The translations under genes were made by a program, and so were the position numbers. Positions 23,001 to 34,783 of a stretch of 64,000 nucleotides of DNA are shown here, in pieces. Numbering within the stretch: the stretch's first letter is position 1; every line of letters begins with the position of its first letter. Below the pieces are notes generated by a model. That model was not told the DNA's origin. It saw only the letters and a program-made list of their open reading frames with translations, and did no database searches. This DNA is from Blastomyces gilchristii SLH14081 (Eukaryota > Ascomycota > Eurotiomycetes > Onygenales > Ajellomycetaceae): NCBI RefSeq assembly GCF_000003855.2, contig NW_003101682.1:4809747-4873746 (forward strand). Reading direction: 5' to 3'.

Positions 23001-25148
23001 ACATCATTGAATCTGCAGATTGAATCTTTGAAATCAATCAAGTTTAAAAATAAGATTGTATTTCATGTTCTGCAGCTCTCATGCTCAAATATAGTAAGAT
23101 TATTCTTCAAAGTACAAGAGAACTCTTACTCTTACAGATGATACTAAATATCAGTTATCAGATAATCTTATATATCAGAAATTCTTCGCTCAGCAAATCT
23201 CTTTTAGTCTTCAGATTATATAATTATCAATATATTATATAGAAGCTTCTGTATTCACTAACACTTTTGCAATCATCTCTCAATTTGTATTCAAGTATCT
23301 TCTATACATTAACATTTTAGATCTTAAGATATTGAGATAAGTGTTCACTTCTTTATTCTCATCTGTATCTCATTTAAGAGTTTGCTTTCTCTTGATATTT
23401 ACAGAATTCAGAGAGTCATCTAACATAAGTATCTCTTTCACTTTGAAGACTTTTCATAGAATATCAGTAAGTGTCTCTGAGCTCACTAATTCTGCTAGTT
23501 TTTTAACTCTCTTACTTTTCTTCACTGTGTACACTGTGTGTAATTCTTTATATCATGATTTTAACATTCACAGTTGAAGTAAGCTTAATACTTATAATAT
23601 CAAGATTTTCACTTAGAGAATCTCTTTTTCAGAGAATTCAGCACTTTAGCAATGACATTTAAATCTAGATTTATCATATTCAGATGTGTGACTTGTGTCA
23701 TAGAAGTCTGATTACTTATTCTCTGCTGAGATATACTCAATTGCAGTATTTTCTGTTATAATTAACTCACTTATTTCTACACAATAAGAATATTATATAC
23801 TTCATTCATCATGTCTGATTATAAGGTTAAGCATTTTCATTTCACTCAACTCAGATATAAGATTATGAATGAAGATCTATAAAGAGAAAGTTATTGAAAG
23901 CTCTTTAATCAATATAAGATAGTATAAGCTGAAGTGTGTGAAGTATAATATAAGATCACTTACTTATCTACACTTAGTAAAGTATTTATAGTACTTATCT
24001 TATATATTCACTTTCTCAAAGTTGTGTAAGATTTATTTGAAAAACTCATTTCATATTTATAAGAATGAATATCACTTCAGATCTATAAGATTCATCTTTT
24101 CATCAGTCATTTATAATGACTTTGCTTTTTCATGTAGAAACACAGCAGATCTTAAGACTTGTTGAAATTTCATTGACTGTCTGTCTGTGAGTTCATATTC
24201 AATTCAATAATATGATTACATCTGACTTAGCCAGCTGATTACAGCATCATTTTTTCAGGTATTATTGAAGCTTAATAGCTTCAGCAGATCTTCTGACTTA
24301 ATATATTTCATACTTGAATTCTCATCATGTGCAGCAATCTCAGATAATGTATACACTTCTGAAAAGATTATGAACAATTATAGTAAGATCTTCAGGTTCA
24401 GTATAATGACTTATCTGTGTAAATATTCAATCTCTCATTGCAGATTTACAACCTGGTTTTGTCTATTCTCATTAATGATGACAATTGTGTCAGTGAAGCT
24501 CTTTATAGTGAATGCTTGATTTACAGTGAATATTAATTGTTGCCTAACTTTCATCTCAGCCTGTCACTGTGTACACAAGGCCTTGATCTCATTTAGAATT
24601 CTCATACATGTACAGAGTTTCACTTTCAGTTCAGCAGTCTCAGTTACTTTTCTTACTGCTTTAAGTAAATCCTCTGAGAGATTCTGCATATCTTTCAGTT
24701 CAGATAGCAGAGAAGAGTATTATTCATATTGACTAAGAAAGATATTCATTTCAGAGATTTCTTATTAAGTGTACAATGTCTATTATTATATCATTATATG
24801 ATTTCTGATTTCTGTTTCCTTTTATTATTATACAACTTCAGTGATGACTATCTCTCTTTTATTCTTCTGAGTAGAGAGCAGTCTTCTTTGAATCTGATTC
24901 ACTGCTCTTATTTCTTTTCTCATATCTCATCTATTCACATACATAGCATTCATCTGAGCATGGAGTTTTTCTTTAACAAGCAAAGCAGTATCAATCAGAT
25001 GCTCTTTTACTCATCACATCTTTATACACTATCTTTTGAGACATTTTATAATCACACTGACATGATAACTATAAATCACTTTCTAGACAGAATTATCATG
25101 CTCTGAAGAAGCCTGCGCTTCTCACTAGTTTTTAGACATACTATCAGA
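23001..25148 (-). pseudogene. Gypsy-E2 gag, protease and 5' leader (degraded)
   Basis: Minus-strand equivalent of 9778-11850 in Gypsy-E1. The sequence next to the LTR on the minus strand (atctgatagtatgtctaaaaac) is the family leader. Gag covers roughly 24900-23560. A protease-like region lies near 23250-23150. Large parts align base by base with Gypsy-E1 with C/T and G/A differences. Confidence 0.65.
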
Positions 25149-25314
25149 TGTGATTCAAAGGTTGCTTGAGCCAGTTTATGATTACAGGCATATGCTGGCT
25201 TCTTATATATATTATCTAAATTAATTTGTGGCCGCTAGAGCCCCTTTACATTTGTAAGCGTGTTCAGAAGCGGCCGCGTTATTATCCGGCGGTCATATGT
25301 TCTTCCGAACCACA
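25149..25314 (-). repeat. Gypsy-E2 5' LTR
   Basis: 166-bp LTR in minus orientation. The part nearest the outer edge (aagcggccgcgttattatccggcggtc, read in two pieces, 25267-25293) keeps CpG and GG/CC, while the inner half is mutated. TSD attt follows at 25315. Confidence 0.9.
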
Positions 25315-25318
25315 ATTT

Positions 25319-27800
25319 GATAGTCTAATTATGCTATTTAATAGTCTTTCTACCTTGATAGTTCTTTATTGAATATAATATTTAAAATTCAACTTGAAAT
25401 TTAATCATACTTGTAATCATTTAATATTCAAACTGGGTTTAATCTCTTTATTCAAAAGAGTTAGACATAGTTTTTTCTCATTGGACCTAGAAAAGAAATG
25501 AATTAACTCAGTTTTATTCATATTAAATTAAATTTAATTGATATCTACTCTAATAAAGATTTTCTTTACTGCTTTTTCAATCACTTCTAAATTCTCTTTG
25601 ATTGTTTTTGAACTGTAGACTAGATCAATATCATTTACATAGCTTAGAGATCTCATTATTTTTATATCTCTGTTCTTGAATAGATATGCAGTGTATATTG
25701 CAAATAAAATAAGTGAGATTGAAGACTCTTACAGTACTTCTATTTTTATCTCACTCTTATCTTATTTCATTTCATCAAAGAATAGTTATATAATTCTTTT
25801 AGATATAAAACAGTTATCTCATTTTATTAGAGAAAGTAACAGTTTTAACATTCTCAAAGTCTGAATTAACTTTGACTTTAAAACATGATCAAATGCTTCT
25901 TTTATATCAATAAAAACTGCAGTTGAGACCAGATCTTCATACTTTGCTATTTAAATGTTATGAATAACTGAGAGAACACTGTCAATTACAGAGTCTTGTT
26001 TTCTATCTCTTATTTATTCACTAAATAGAAGAGAATCACTAATAGAGCTTATAAAAGATAGTCTAGTAGCTATTTTCTTTTCTAAAATCTTTCTCAGACA
26101 GTTCAATAGAGATATTACTCTATATAAATTAGAAATTAGAGGTTTTCTATTAAGTTTTATCAGCATCATTTCAGTGACTTTTCTCCAGCATTCAGAATAA
26201 TAATCATTTTTCAAGAGATTGAAAAAGAGCTTAAAATATTCATTCTTCAAGTAGAAATATATATTTTGAATTATCAAGTGATTGATTGAATCAGGCTCTG
26301 TAGCAGTTTTAAGTGAACTTGAGAAGATAGCTGACTCTAGTTCATCTTATATAAGTTCAGACTATTCTCAGTCATTTTTATCAATATAGTTATAAAGTGA
26401 TATATTCTCTTTCTCTCAATCTGAATCTGATGAGTTTTGAAAGAGAATTCTCATGAAAGCTTGATATTTTTTCATAAAAGAATTTACTGTATATGATTCA
26501 TTCTGAAACTCATATTCTAAGACTGGAAGTTTTGCTACACTTCTTATTTTAATGTAGTTGAAGACTTGAAAAACTTCTTTTTCTTATACTTCTTTAAGAA
26601 ATTTGTTCCAGCAGTCTATTTTAGCTCTTTTAATATCAGAAAAATATTTATTTCTGATAGCTTTGAACTCTTTATCAGATATTATATCATTCTTTCAATC
26701 TCTTCTAGCAGTGACTAATTGTTTTCTTTTAGATGTAATATTTTCATTTCATCAAGGTTTGAAATACTCAGAAGACTTCTTCATTAAAATATTATCTCTA
26801 ATACTTGTTAGAATAATAGATTTAATCAGCTTTACTCCATTCTTAAGCATTTCATTTAAGATATCTTGACTGAGATTTCAATAGAGCTCACTCTGCTTTG
26901 CAGATTTTAACAGTTTTATACATTCTTTAACTGCTTTTCAATCAGCTTTTTCAAAGTTATACTGATTAGAGAGAAGAGGGTTTTCACTCATTAATTTTTA
27001 ACTCAGTTCAATATTAAATTAAATAATCTCATGATCTCATTCTGATATCTTATTGAAATTATTAAATCAGTTTATAAGTCTTTTTTAATTAGATTTTATG
27101 ATATGAAGATTAGATCTATAATAAATTTCTATTTCATATCTTTTCTAAAGAATGTTTATTGATCAGACTTGTTATCTATATCTATGAAATGTTTAAAAGT
27201 TCATTTAACTAGTTTGTCTGCTCTTACTACTCTTTTACATTCTGAATTTTATCAGAGATGATGTGCATTGAAATCTTCTGCAATTATAGAGTTTTTTAAG
27301 AAAATTATGTTCAAAAATCCTCTATTAATTATTCAGATATTGTTATTTTTCTTCAATGACTTTTCATTATAGATATTTATAAACTGTATAGTATCAAACT
27401 CATTCTCTTTATCTATAATATCACTCACTAGAATATCAGAGTTAGATATGATATCAAATCTTAGATTAAATTGATATCTTGATCTCTTTCTTTCATAGAT
27501 CACTACTCTTGACTTTATCTCAGACTTTTGAGATAGAAAGCAGTAGTAGCTTGAATCAGAAATGATATATTTTTACTCAGTATTAAAATTCAGTTTCTGA
27601 AGAAGTATAAAATTAACTTTTTATTCAAATACAATTTGAATACAAGAATAAATATAATTTAAGTTTCTATTTACAATGTTTTAAATAAATGTGATTTTTG
27701 AAGAGTTTTTAAACCTTTTTTGTTGTTTTTATTGTAGATTCATACTAAAAGAGAGAAGAGATAGAGTAGAATTTAATCCCTATTATCAGATACTATATTA
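25319..27800 (-). pseudogene. LINE-A ORF2: APE endonuclease and reverse transcriptase (degraded)
   Basis: Read from about 27800 downward. The endonuclease has an IINIYNEK block and the AEDFNAHHL motif (GDFNxHH, about 27285-27245), followed by an IDLTL/SDHE-type region that is poorly kept. RT then shows the PDSIN block near 26290, then 26277-26014: FFNLLKNDYYSECWRKV, YRVISLLNCLRKILEK, ATRLSFISSISDSLLFSE. The DIKEAFDHV block is near 25905, followed by FVIYTAYLF and the SYxxDIDLVYS active-site block near 25640. Gypsy-E2 cuts the frame at 25315; it resumes at 8270. Confidence 0.83.
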
Positions 27801-28981
27801 TAACTATTTTAAAAAGCAGGAATCTTAACTGCTTACATTCTATCTAGTTTATTATCAGAGTTATTTCTCAATTCTCTAATCTTAACAGATGTTTGAGAAT
27901 TCAAATTCTGTTTACATTTAGCTGAAGAATTGAAGTTTGAAGATTTAGATAATTGAGAGTTTCTTCTTTTTAAGCTTACAGTTGCAGGTTTACTCACTTG
28001 ACTATTCTCTTCAGTTTTAGATTAACTTTGAGCTTCATCTTTTCTTCAGTTCTTTTGATTTCTTGGAGTAAATATACATTCTTTTGAGTTAGATTCATAT
28101 TTTTCTTTACAATTAGAGTATTTAAGCAGAGTATATTAACATATTTCATCTCTTTTTGAGCATATTATACATTTATACTTACTAGTTTTGTGATCTCTAG
28201 CATAGAATGTGTATTTTGAGTCTCTGAAATAAGAGATTGCAAAGTGTTCATATCTTTGACAGTTTGAACACTGTGTTTGAGCTTTGAGATTCATTCTTGA
28301 GTCTTTATATTCATGAACTCTCATTTTCAAATCTATCACTCTTACTTCAGAGATTTTTGATTGTTTAAGTGTGTTTATATATACTAGAACAGAGACATTT
28401 CTTCTGCTTTATATAAACTCAATTGAATTTAGTCATACAGACTCTTTTCTCAGTTGAATAGAATTGTATTCTTCTAATTCATTTTTAAGAAGTAGTATTT
28501 CTTGCTCAAAGTCAAAAATTTCAACTGAAATATTATAAAGAATGAATTTATCTCACTTTTCATCTCTCTTAGATAGAATTGTTGTGTTAAACAAAGATTC
28601 TATTACTAATTTTCAGAGATTCTCATTCTGAATAAGGAATTCTGCACTGAATTCAGACATTTTAGTCAGAATAATGGAATTTTCAAAGAAAGATGACTCA
28701 ATTGAAGCTATAACTGATTTTTGTACTTCAATATCAGTTATTAACTAAGAAAAGAGCTGCTGGTTAATTTCATTTCTAATTCTGAAAAGAATATTTGAGT
28801 TTAGCTTATTTCTCTGCAAGATCTTCTGCTTTAAGACTTTGAAAATAAGTCTTCTATTTCTAGAGATTTGAAAGTTTTTCTCTTTTTATATTTTTTTCTC
28901 TTCTTTTCTATGAATAGAAGTATGAGTAATATTCTTCTTAGTTTTCTTAGGATTTTAAGTAGGTTTGAAGATAGTAGATTT
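27801..28981 (-). pseudogene. LINE-A ORF1 C-terminal part: gag-like protein with CCHC knuckles (degraded)
   Basis: RNA-binding protein of the LINE particle. The open stretch 28339-28136 holds a knuckle array: CSNCQRYEHFAISYF (CxxCxxxxHxxxxC with the last Cys as Tyr), then YTFYARDHKTSKYKC and CIICSK. This double or triple knuckle is typical of ORF1 in Tad1/I/Jockey-type LINEs. The N-terminal part is separated by LINE-B and continues upstream from 32762 in the same frame (VAESA, then FKSTIFKP). Confidence 0.8.
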
Positions 28982-28995
28982 AAAGACAGCAGATT

Positions 28996-31900
28996 ATCAA
29001 CAAACATTCTTTAGAAAAGGCGTGAAACAGAAATCTATTATAGATCTAACCCTCATGTCACAAAATCTAATGAAAAAAAGACTTGTAAACTGGTTTATTA
29101 ATTCAAATGAGACATCAGAATCAGGTCATGAGATTATTCAATTTACTATTGAACTGAGTGAGAAATAAATGAGTGAAAACCCTCTTCTCTGTAATCAGTT
29201 TAACTTTCAAAAAGCTGACTGGAAGGCAGTTGAAGAAAGTATAAAACTGTTAAAATCTGAAAGACAGAGTGAGCTATATTGAAATCCTGGTCAAGATATC
29301 TCAAATGAAATGCTTGAGAATAGAGTGAAGCTCATTACATCTATTATTCTGACAAGTGTTAAAGATAATATTTCAAAGAGAAAGTCTTCTGAGTATTCAA
29401 AACCTTGATGAAATGAGAATATCACATCTAAAAGAAAACAATTGACTACTGCTAGAAGAGATTGAAAGAATGATATAATTTCTGATAAAGAGTTCAAAGC
29501 TGTCAGAAATGAATATTTTTCAGATATTAAAAGAGCTAAAACAGACTGCTGAAATAAATTTCTTGAAGAAGCATAAGGAAAGGAAGTTTTTAAAGCTTTT
29601 AACTATACTAAAACAAGAAGTGTAGCAAAGCTTTCAATCTTAGAATATGAGTTTCAGAATGAATCATATACAGCAATCTCTTTTGAGAAAAAATGTCAAG
29701 CTTTTATGAGAACTCTCTTTCAAAACTCATCAGATTCAGATTCAGAGAAATGAAATATATCACTTCTCAACTATATTAATGAAAATGACTGGGAATGACC
29801 TGATCTTACACAAGATGAATTAGAGTCAGCTATCTTCTCAAGTTCAGTTAAAACTGCTGCAGGGCCTGATTCAATTAATCACTTAATTATTCAAAATACA
29901 TACTTCTACTTAAAGAATGAATATTTTGAGCTCTTTTTCAATCTCTTGAAAAATAAATATCATTCTGAATGCTGGAGAGAAGTCACTGGAGTGATTCTTG
30001 CAAACCCTAATAGAAAAAGTTCAATTCTCAAGTCATATAGAGTAATATCTCTATTGAACTGTCTAGAAAAGGTTTTAGAAAAGATAATAGCTTTTCAACT
30101 ATCTTTTATAAGTGCTATCAGTAATTGTCTTTTATTCAGTGAATAAATGAGAGATAGAAAACAATGTTCTGCAATTGACACTGTTCTCTCAGTTGTTCAT
30201 GATATTCAAATAGCAAAGTATGAAGATCTGGTCTCAACTGCAGTTTTTATTGATATAAAGGAAGCATTTGATCATGTTTCAAAGTCAAAGTTAATTCAGA
30301 CTTTGAAGATGTTAAAACTGTCACTTTCTCTAATAAAATGAGTTAACTGTTTTATGTCTAAAAGAATCATACAACTTTGCTTTGATGAAATGAAATAAGA
30401 TAAGACTGATATAAAAATAGAAGTACTATAAGAATCTTCAATCTCACTCATTTTATTTGTAATATACACTGCATATCTATTCAAAGATAGAAATATGAAA
30501 ATAGTGCAATCTCTAAGTTATATAGATGATATTGATCTAGTCTACAGCTCAAAAACTATTAAAGAGAATTTAAAAGTGATTGAAAAAGCTGTAAAGAAAA
30601 TCTTTATCAGAGCAGATATCAATCAAATTTAATTTACTATGAATAAAACTGAGTTAATTTATTTCTTTTCTAGATTCAATGAGAAAGAACTATCTCTAAA
30701 TCTTTTAAATAGAGAGATTAAACCCAGTTTGAATGTCAAATGATTAGAAGTATAGTTAAACTTCAAGTTGAATTTTAAATATCATATTCAACAAAGAACT
30801 GTCAAGGCAGAAAGACTATTGAACAATATTATCAGACTATCAAATACAGAGAGAGATGTATTCTTCCAGGCTATAAGACAGTTATATATAACCTGTATTA
30901 TCTCAGTAGCTGATTATGAAGTTCAAGTTTGATGAGATAATCAAGAAAATTTCACTGAACTCTTTCAAAGTCTGCAAAACAGAGCTTGGAGAAGAATTCT
31001 GAGAGCATTCAAATCATCTTCTATTAAAGCAATGAAAATTGAAGCTTCAATTTCTTCTTCTACTATTAGATTTGCAAAGACCTGTATGAACTATACTCTG
31101 AGAGTTATAAAGATGAGCTCAAATTATATAATCAGAGAAAGAGTCTCTTCTTCATTTTCATTAATTAACTCTGGAAATGAACTAGATTAAAATAGATTTC
31201 TTGATTGAAATGAAAATAATTCTTCAAAGAAAATATCTTCTCAACTATACAGACTATGCTCACTGATTAAAAATCAATTTTCTTCTTTAAATATTGAAAA
31301 GGTTGATCATGAGAAGTTATCTCTCTAGAGAGAAAAGCTTGAATCTGTTATAGACTTACAAATAAGTGAACTATCTAAAGAGAAAGAATATGAACAGTAT
31401 TTAAAGAGAATTTCTACAATCAATATAAAAGACTCTATTCTGATTTATTCAGATGACTTAAAAAATGAGAATTTGAATAGATTAGGCACAGGCATTGCTT
31501 ATACTAAAGATAATATTAATTTTATCTCAGATTTCTGGAATTTAGACTGTGAATCTGAAGTCTTTGACACTGAGCTATTTACAATAGTGAAAGCTTTCAA
31601 ACTTATTAAAATAAAATCTTATAAAAGAGAAAATAGTTTGAAAGAGATATGAATATTCTCTGATAGTCAATCTGCTGTAAAAAGACTTAGAAATAATCAG
31701 ATTTATAATAATTAAATGAATCTTGAACTGATCTTAAACTCTGTTTGAAAAATTCAAAAGAAAAGAATATCAAAACTGATAATTCATCTGCATTAAGTTC
31801 CTGCTTAGATGAATCTTCATGACAATGAATTGGCTGATTCAGCCGCAAAAAAGGGTTTAAAATTAAGCAGATCTATTCAAAAAATTGTGTCCTGGTCTTT

Positions 31901-32747
31901 TATAAGTAGAAAAATAAAAGAATCTTGTTTGAACAAGTAGAATCAAAGCTGGCAGAAATAAAAGAAGAGTATACATTATTCAAGATTTGAAACAAAACCC
32001 AAGTGGAAATCTTGTTCAATTAAATGTAAAAAGAAAATATTCTCATCTATAATACAGCTGAAACTAGAATATGACTATTTCAAATCTTATATACAAAGAT
32101 TTGATGATAGATTTGATTCAATAGAATGCTAATTCTGCAATGCAAATGAGAATCCTGAGTATATTGTAATACACTGTGTATTATGCAATAGTCTCAGAGT
32201 CAGATTGAAAGAGAAGTATGATCTAAATCAATTAAATATGAGATTCTTATTCTCAACTGAGACAGGAATTAAGTTCTTAATAGACTTTCTATCAGAAACT
32301 CAAGCAGCTATAAGAAAATAGCTGAATTCAGAAATATCTAAATATGAAGAGAAGGAAATTAATCAGATATAGTCTGTTAAAACAGCTATATACTATCTTT
32401 TAATACTTTGTTTTGTTACAGTCTCTCTTTACTTTATCTTTTTCTTTCAATTCCTTTCTATCTATCTATTTGATGTGTCTATCTTTAAGACTGTGTTCTC
32501 TTTTCTTTTGTCATGATATTGTCAAATGGTTTCAAAGTATCAGAAGATGTTAAAATACTGCAATTTGTAAACAGTTTTTATATTCTGGCCTAGAATTTTC
32601 TGATTTTGCATATCTGAAATTGGTGAATGTATAATAGTTAACTTTACAGATATAGGAAGAACCCTGAGAACTAAAAATTCTCAGGTAGATGTCATAGTCT
32701 CTGACTGCATACATCTATAATTGAAGAATAATAATAATAATAATAAT
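28996..32747 (+). mobile_element. LINE-B: 5'-truncated copy inserted in LINE-A ORF1
   Basis: Same family as LINE-A, opposite strand. TSD aaag(a/t)cagcagatt at 28982-28995 and 32748-32761, with one mismatch. The 3' end has a (TAA)n tail (32729-32749). It starts inside the endonuclease domain, the usual result of incomplete reverse transcription. It is visibly less mutated than LINE-A: several TGG codons and GG/CC pairs remain. Confidence 0.92.
28997..32340 (+). pseudogene. LINE-B ORF2: endonuclease C-terminus, RT, RNase H (broken)
   Basis: Starts FFRKGVKQKSIIDLTLMS...SGHEIIQF, the C-terminal APE block (SDHxxI). RT follows: AAGPDSINHLIIQN near 29860, SECWREVTGVILANPNRK, RVISLLNCLEKVLEKII, AVFIDIKEAFDHVSKSKL (about 30242), and SYIDDIDLVYSS near 30515, which keeps both catalytic Asp. 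After RAWRRILRAFKSSSIKAMK (30988) comes RNase H: IYSDDLKNENL, DTELFTIVKAFKLI, IFSDSQSAVKRLR (about 31650), then LHDNELADSAAKKG (31818). A Cys/His cluster (FCNANENPEYIVIHCVLC, 32135) and QAAIRK end the frame. Stops (mostly TGA) interrupt it about 20 times. Confidence 0.9.
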
Positions 32748-32749
32748 AA
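32341..32749 (+). other. LINE-B 3' UTR with (TAA)n tail
   Basis: About 390 bases of non-coding sequence conserved with LINE-A (minus, 6363-6820) and LINE-C (minus, 53837-54270). It contains an inverted repeat (gagaactaaaaattctc, about 32668-32684) shortly before the tail, shared by all three copies. Confidence 0.8.
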
Positions 32750-32761
32750 AGTCAGCAGATT

Positions 32762-33160
32762 CTGCTACCTGAGTATATAATTTCTTCTAATTCAAATAAG
32801 AAGAAGAAGAAGTAGAAGAAGAAGAAGAAAAAGATGAAGAGTCAGAGATTGTACTAGGAATTTTCAATGTTTTTTGAACTGTGTTTGAAATTCCAAGTTT
32901 GAACTTGATCATCTTCTGTAGCTGTCTAGTCTGAGTATGAAGAATTAACAGAACTTCTTCATTTATCTCACTCAGATACTGTTTGTCAAGAATTTTACTT
33001 GCTTTTTCAAGTTTCTGTATTTTAAGAACTTGTTATTTCTCTATTTCTTCTTTCTTTCTTCTCTTCAGAATTTCACTCTCAGAAATAGCATCTGAGAAAG
33101 CATCTTTTTTCATATCAACTGAGTGTATTTTTCAACTCATTTTACTCACTCAATGAAAAG
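32762..33160 (-). pseudogene. LINE-A ORF1 N-terminal part (degraded)
   Basis: Read from about 33146 downward: MS, a stop, KIHSVDMKKDAFSDAISES, then ILKRRKKEEIEKQ, a coiled-coil-like Lys/Glu/Leu stretch, then a Ser-rich run (SSSFSSSSTSSSSYLN) and QVAESA at the LINE-B junction. The ATG near 33146 is the best start candidate because a tandem repeat region begins just upstream. A coiled coil in front of CCHC knuckles is usual for LINE ORF1 proteins. Confidence 0.65.
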
Positions 33161-33231
33161 TTCATCAGACTGTTTCAATTGAGAGATTTATCAGTCTACT
33201 TTCAATTGAAAAGTTGATCAGACTATTTCGC
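33151..33231 (-). repeat. Three ~27-bp tandem repeats at the LINE-A ORF1 start
   Basis: Units of the form caattgaaaagttgatcagacta-ttt occur at about 33152, 33177 and 33206, with point differences. They overlap or directly precede the ORF1 start and could be promoter or leader repeats of the LINE. Confidence 0.65.
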
Positions 33232-34534
33232 AAGAAGAATGAAAGACTTTTATATATAAAACACCTGATTTCTTTCACACTAGTTCAGTAACTAGATTAT
33301 ATTTTTGAAGAGAATTTAATAAACTAAAATTGACTTTTAAGATAAATCAATAAAATCTTTACAATCTCTTTCTTGAGATACATTCAGAAAAAGTATGATA
33401 TCAATTGATAATAAATCAGATGATATGACAATTTTTGAGAGAAAAATTGATAAAAAATAAGTTAGTTTTGTGCAGAGAATTTGATTAAAACTATTCAATT
33501 TTATTCTAAATTATTAAATTCTTCTTACACAATAAGTGTGCAACTCAAATCAGTTAATAAACAGTATAGAAAAGAATTAAGTATTAATAAAAGCTTTTCA
33601 TCACTGAAAAAGTAATTCTTACTTAAATGAATATGAAATTATAACAGATAATAACTCTGTTTTTAATTCTTTGTAAGAATATTATATAAAATTCAGAGAA
33701 AAATATCTTACTTTATCAAGAGAAGTAAAAAACTAATTCTAAGATCTTTTTTTTATATTAACTGCTGTAGAAGAATGAGATAGAAACTGCTAAGATATGC
33801 ATTACTATATACTCTCTATCAAGACTTTCTCTCTTCAGAGTCTTGATATTATAGAGAATATAAGTCTGTTTCTATATAATAATATAAATATTGTTAGCAG
33901 AATGTAGAGAAACTGATTATTTATATCTTAAAATAGAAGACTTTACCAATGATTATATCAATATAGAGTTAATTCTCAAATTCAATAGAAATCTAGTATT
34001 GCTCTTCTCAATTTCTTACAGAATCTATTGAATATGAAGATATTAAAACTAGATTTAATATGTCTCACTGTGCAGGAACTAAAGACTCAGTCAGATCTTG
34101 AGATATACTGATTTTATAGTTGTCATTGTCTGCTGATTATATATTGAATACTGTTGACAAGGTTTCTTTTTGTATCTTTCTGTCAGAGATAGACCAGGTT
34201 GAATGAGATGATATGTAAGTGAGACTTGATGTTAATGTCTTGATACATCAAAGACAGATGCAGATATTGCACTTTAGATGTGTCTGTTGATTATGTGCTT
34301 GATACTATTTTCAAGATATCTTTTTGTATCTCTCTGCTGAAGGTGAGCCAGATTGAAAAGAGTGATATGTGAGAGAGACTTGATGTTAATGTTTTGAAAC
34401 ATCAAAGATAGACAGGGTTTTTGCAGAGATTGCTCCTCAGATATCTTCACAATTACAGATCAGAGATCTTCCAAAATCAAGAAGATTGATGCATATGACT
34501 AGCTCACTTCACCTTACAATTTTTATGGCAATTT
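33232..34534 (-). other. LINE-A 5' UTR, AT-rich, with tandem repeat
   Basis: No open frame of note. By position this is the 5' untranslated region of LINE-A, because the TSD that closes the element lies at 34770. It is strongly A+T-rich up to about 34030. The 154-bp duplication at 34127-34420 is listed separately. Confidence 0.6.
34127..34420. repeat. Two ~154-bp tandem repeat units in the LINE-A 5' UTR
   Basis: Unit 1 starts tgtctgctgattat at 34127 and unit 2 starts tgtctgttgattat at 34281. Both contain tttctttttgtatc or its variant, gagacttgatgttaatg, and acatcaaaga. Repeated units in a LINE 5' UTR often carry the internal promoter. Confidence 0.85.
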
Positions 34535-34769
34535 GGCCCGGGGTTGTGGTGTAGTGGGGGTAACAGGGGATAATCCCACACAGGAGTTTCGAATGACGTC
34601 TGGTTCACATTTGGCTGGATAACTCCATCACCACACCGGGTATGCGGTCCGCGATGGGGTCAAAATGGTTGTGTGATCGAGGGCTCTTCAATGGATATAT
34701 CGGCGGGTTCTTATTCAAAAGATTGAGCGAGTTCGTGGTGGAGCGGTTGGTTTCTTAACTGAGAATCAG
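34535..34769 (+). other. GC-rich unmutated island with tRNA-like promoter boxes at the LINE-A 5' tip
   Basis: About 230 bases keep normal CpG, CC and GG (ggcccgggg, gcggtccgcgatgggg), in sharp contrast to both sides. On the + strand, gtggtgtagtggg (34545-34557) fits a Pol III A box and agtttcgaatga (34585-34596) fits a B box, 40 bases apart, as in a tRNA-derived SINE head. It lies between the LINE-A 5' UTR and the LINE-A TSD, in opposite orientation to the LINE. It may be a SINE or a stretch of unique sequence captured by LINE-A. No clean TSD of its own was found. Confidence 0.5.
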
Positions 34770-34783
34770 CAGAATCATGCTGA

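Larger units (their letters stand above)
8275..25314 (-). mobile_element. Gypsy-E2: Ty3/gypsy element on the minus strand, inserted in LINE-A
   Basis: Direct LTR pair at 8275-8440 (3' LTR) and 25149-25314 (5' LTR), each 166 bp, TGTGG...CA. The 4-bp TSD is attt at 8271-8274 and 25315-25318. LINE-B preserves the empty site (tcaaatacagagag at about 30838). The element carries gag, protease, RT, RNase H and integrase on the minus strand, and an antisense extra ORF near its 3' LTR. It is itself split by Gypsy-E1 (9611-17905) and by MITE-3 (18622-19127). Its own sequence is 8275-9610, 17910-18613 and 19136-25314. Confidence 0.92.
6363..34769 (-). mobile_element. LINE-A: near full-length non-LTR retrotransposon (Tad1/I-like) inserted in Gypsy-D pol
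   Basis: Minus-strand LINE with its 3' (TAA)n tail at 6363-6386 (seen as attatt repeats). Near-identical 14-bp TSDs flank it: cagaattatgctga at 6349-6362 and cagaatcatgctga at 34770-34783. Removing it rejoins the gypsy RT frame (MLRLFEYLV then FNLTN). It has a gag-like ORF1 with CCHC knuckles, then ORF2 with APE endonuclease, RT and RNase H. It is interrupted by Gypsy-E2 (8275-25314) and LINE-B (28996-32747). Element sequence is in 6363-8274, 25319-28995 and 32762-34769. Confidence 0.9.

Noticed and set aside
34127..34420. LTR pair
   Set aside because: The two 154-bp units are adjacent, lack TG/CA ends and have no internal region or TSD.
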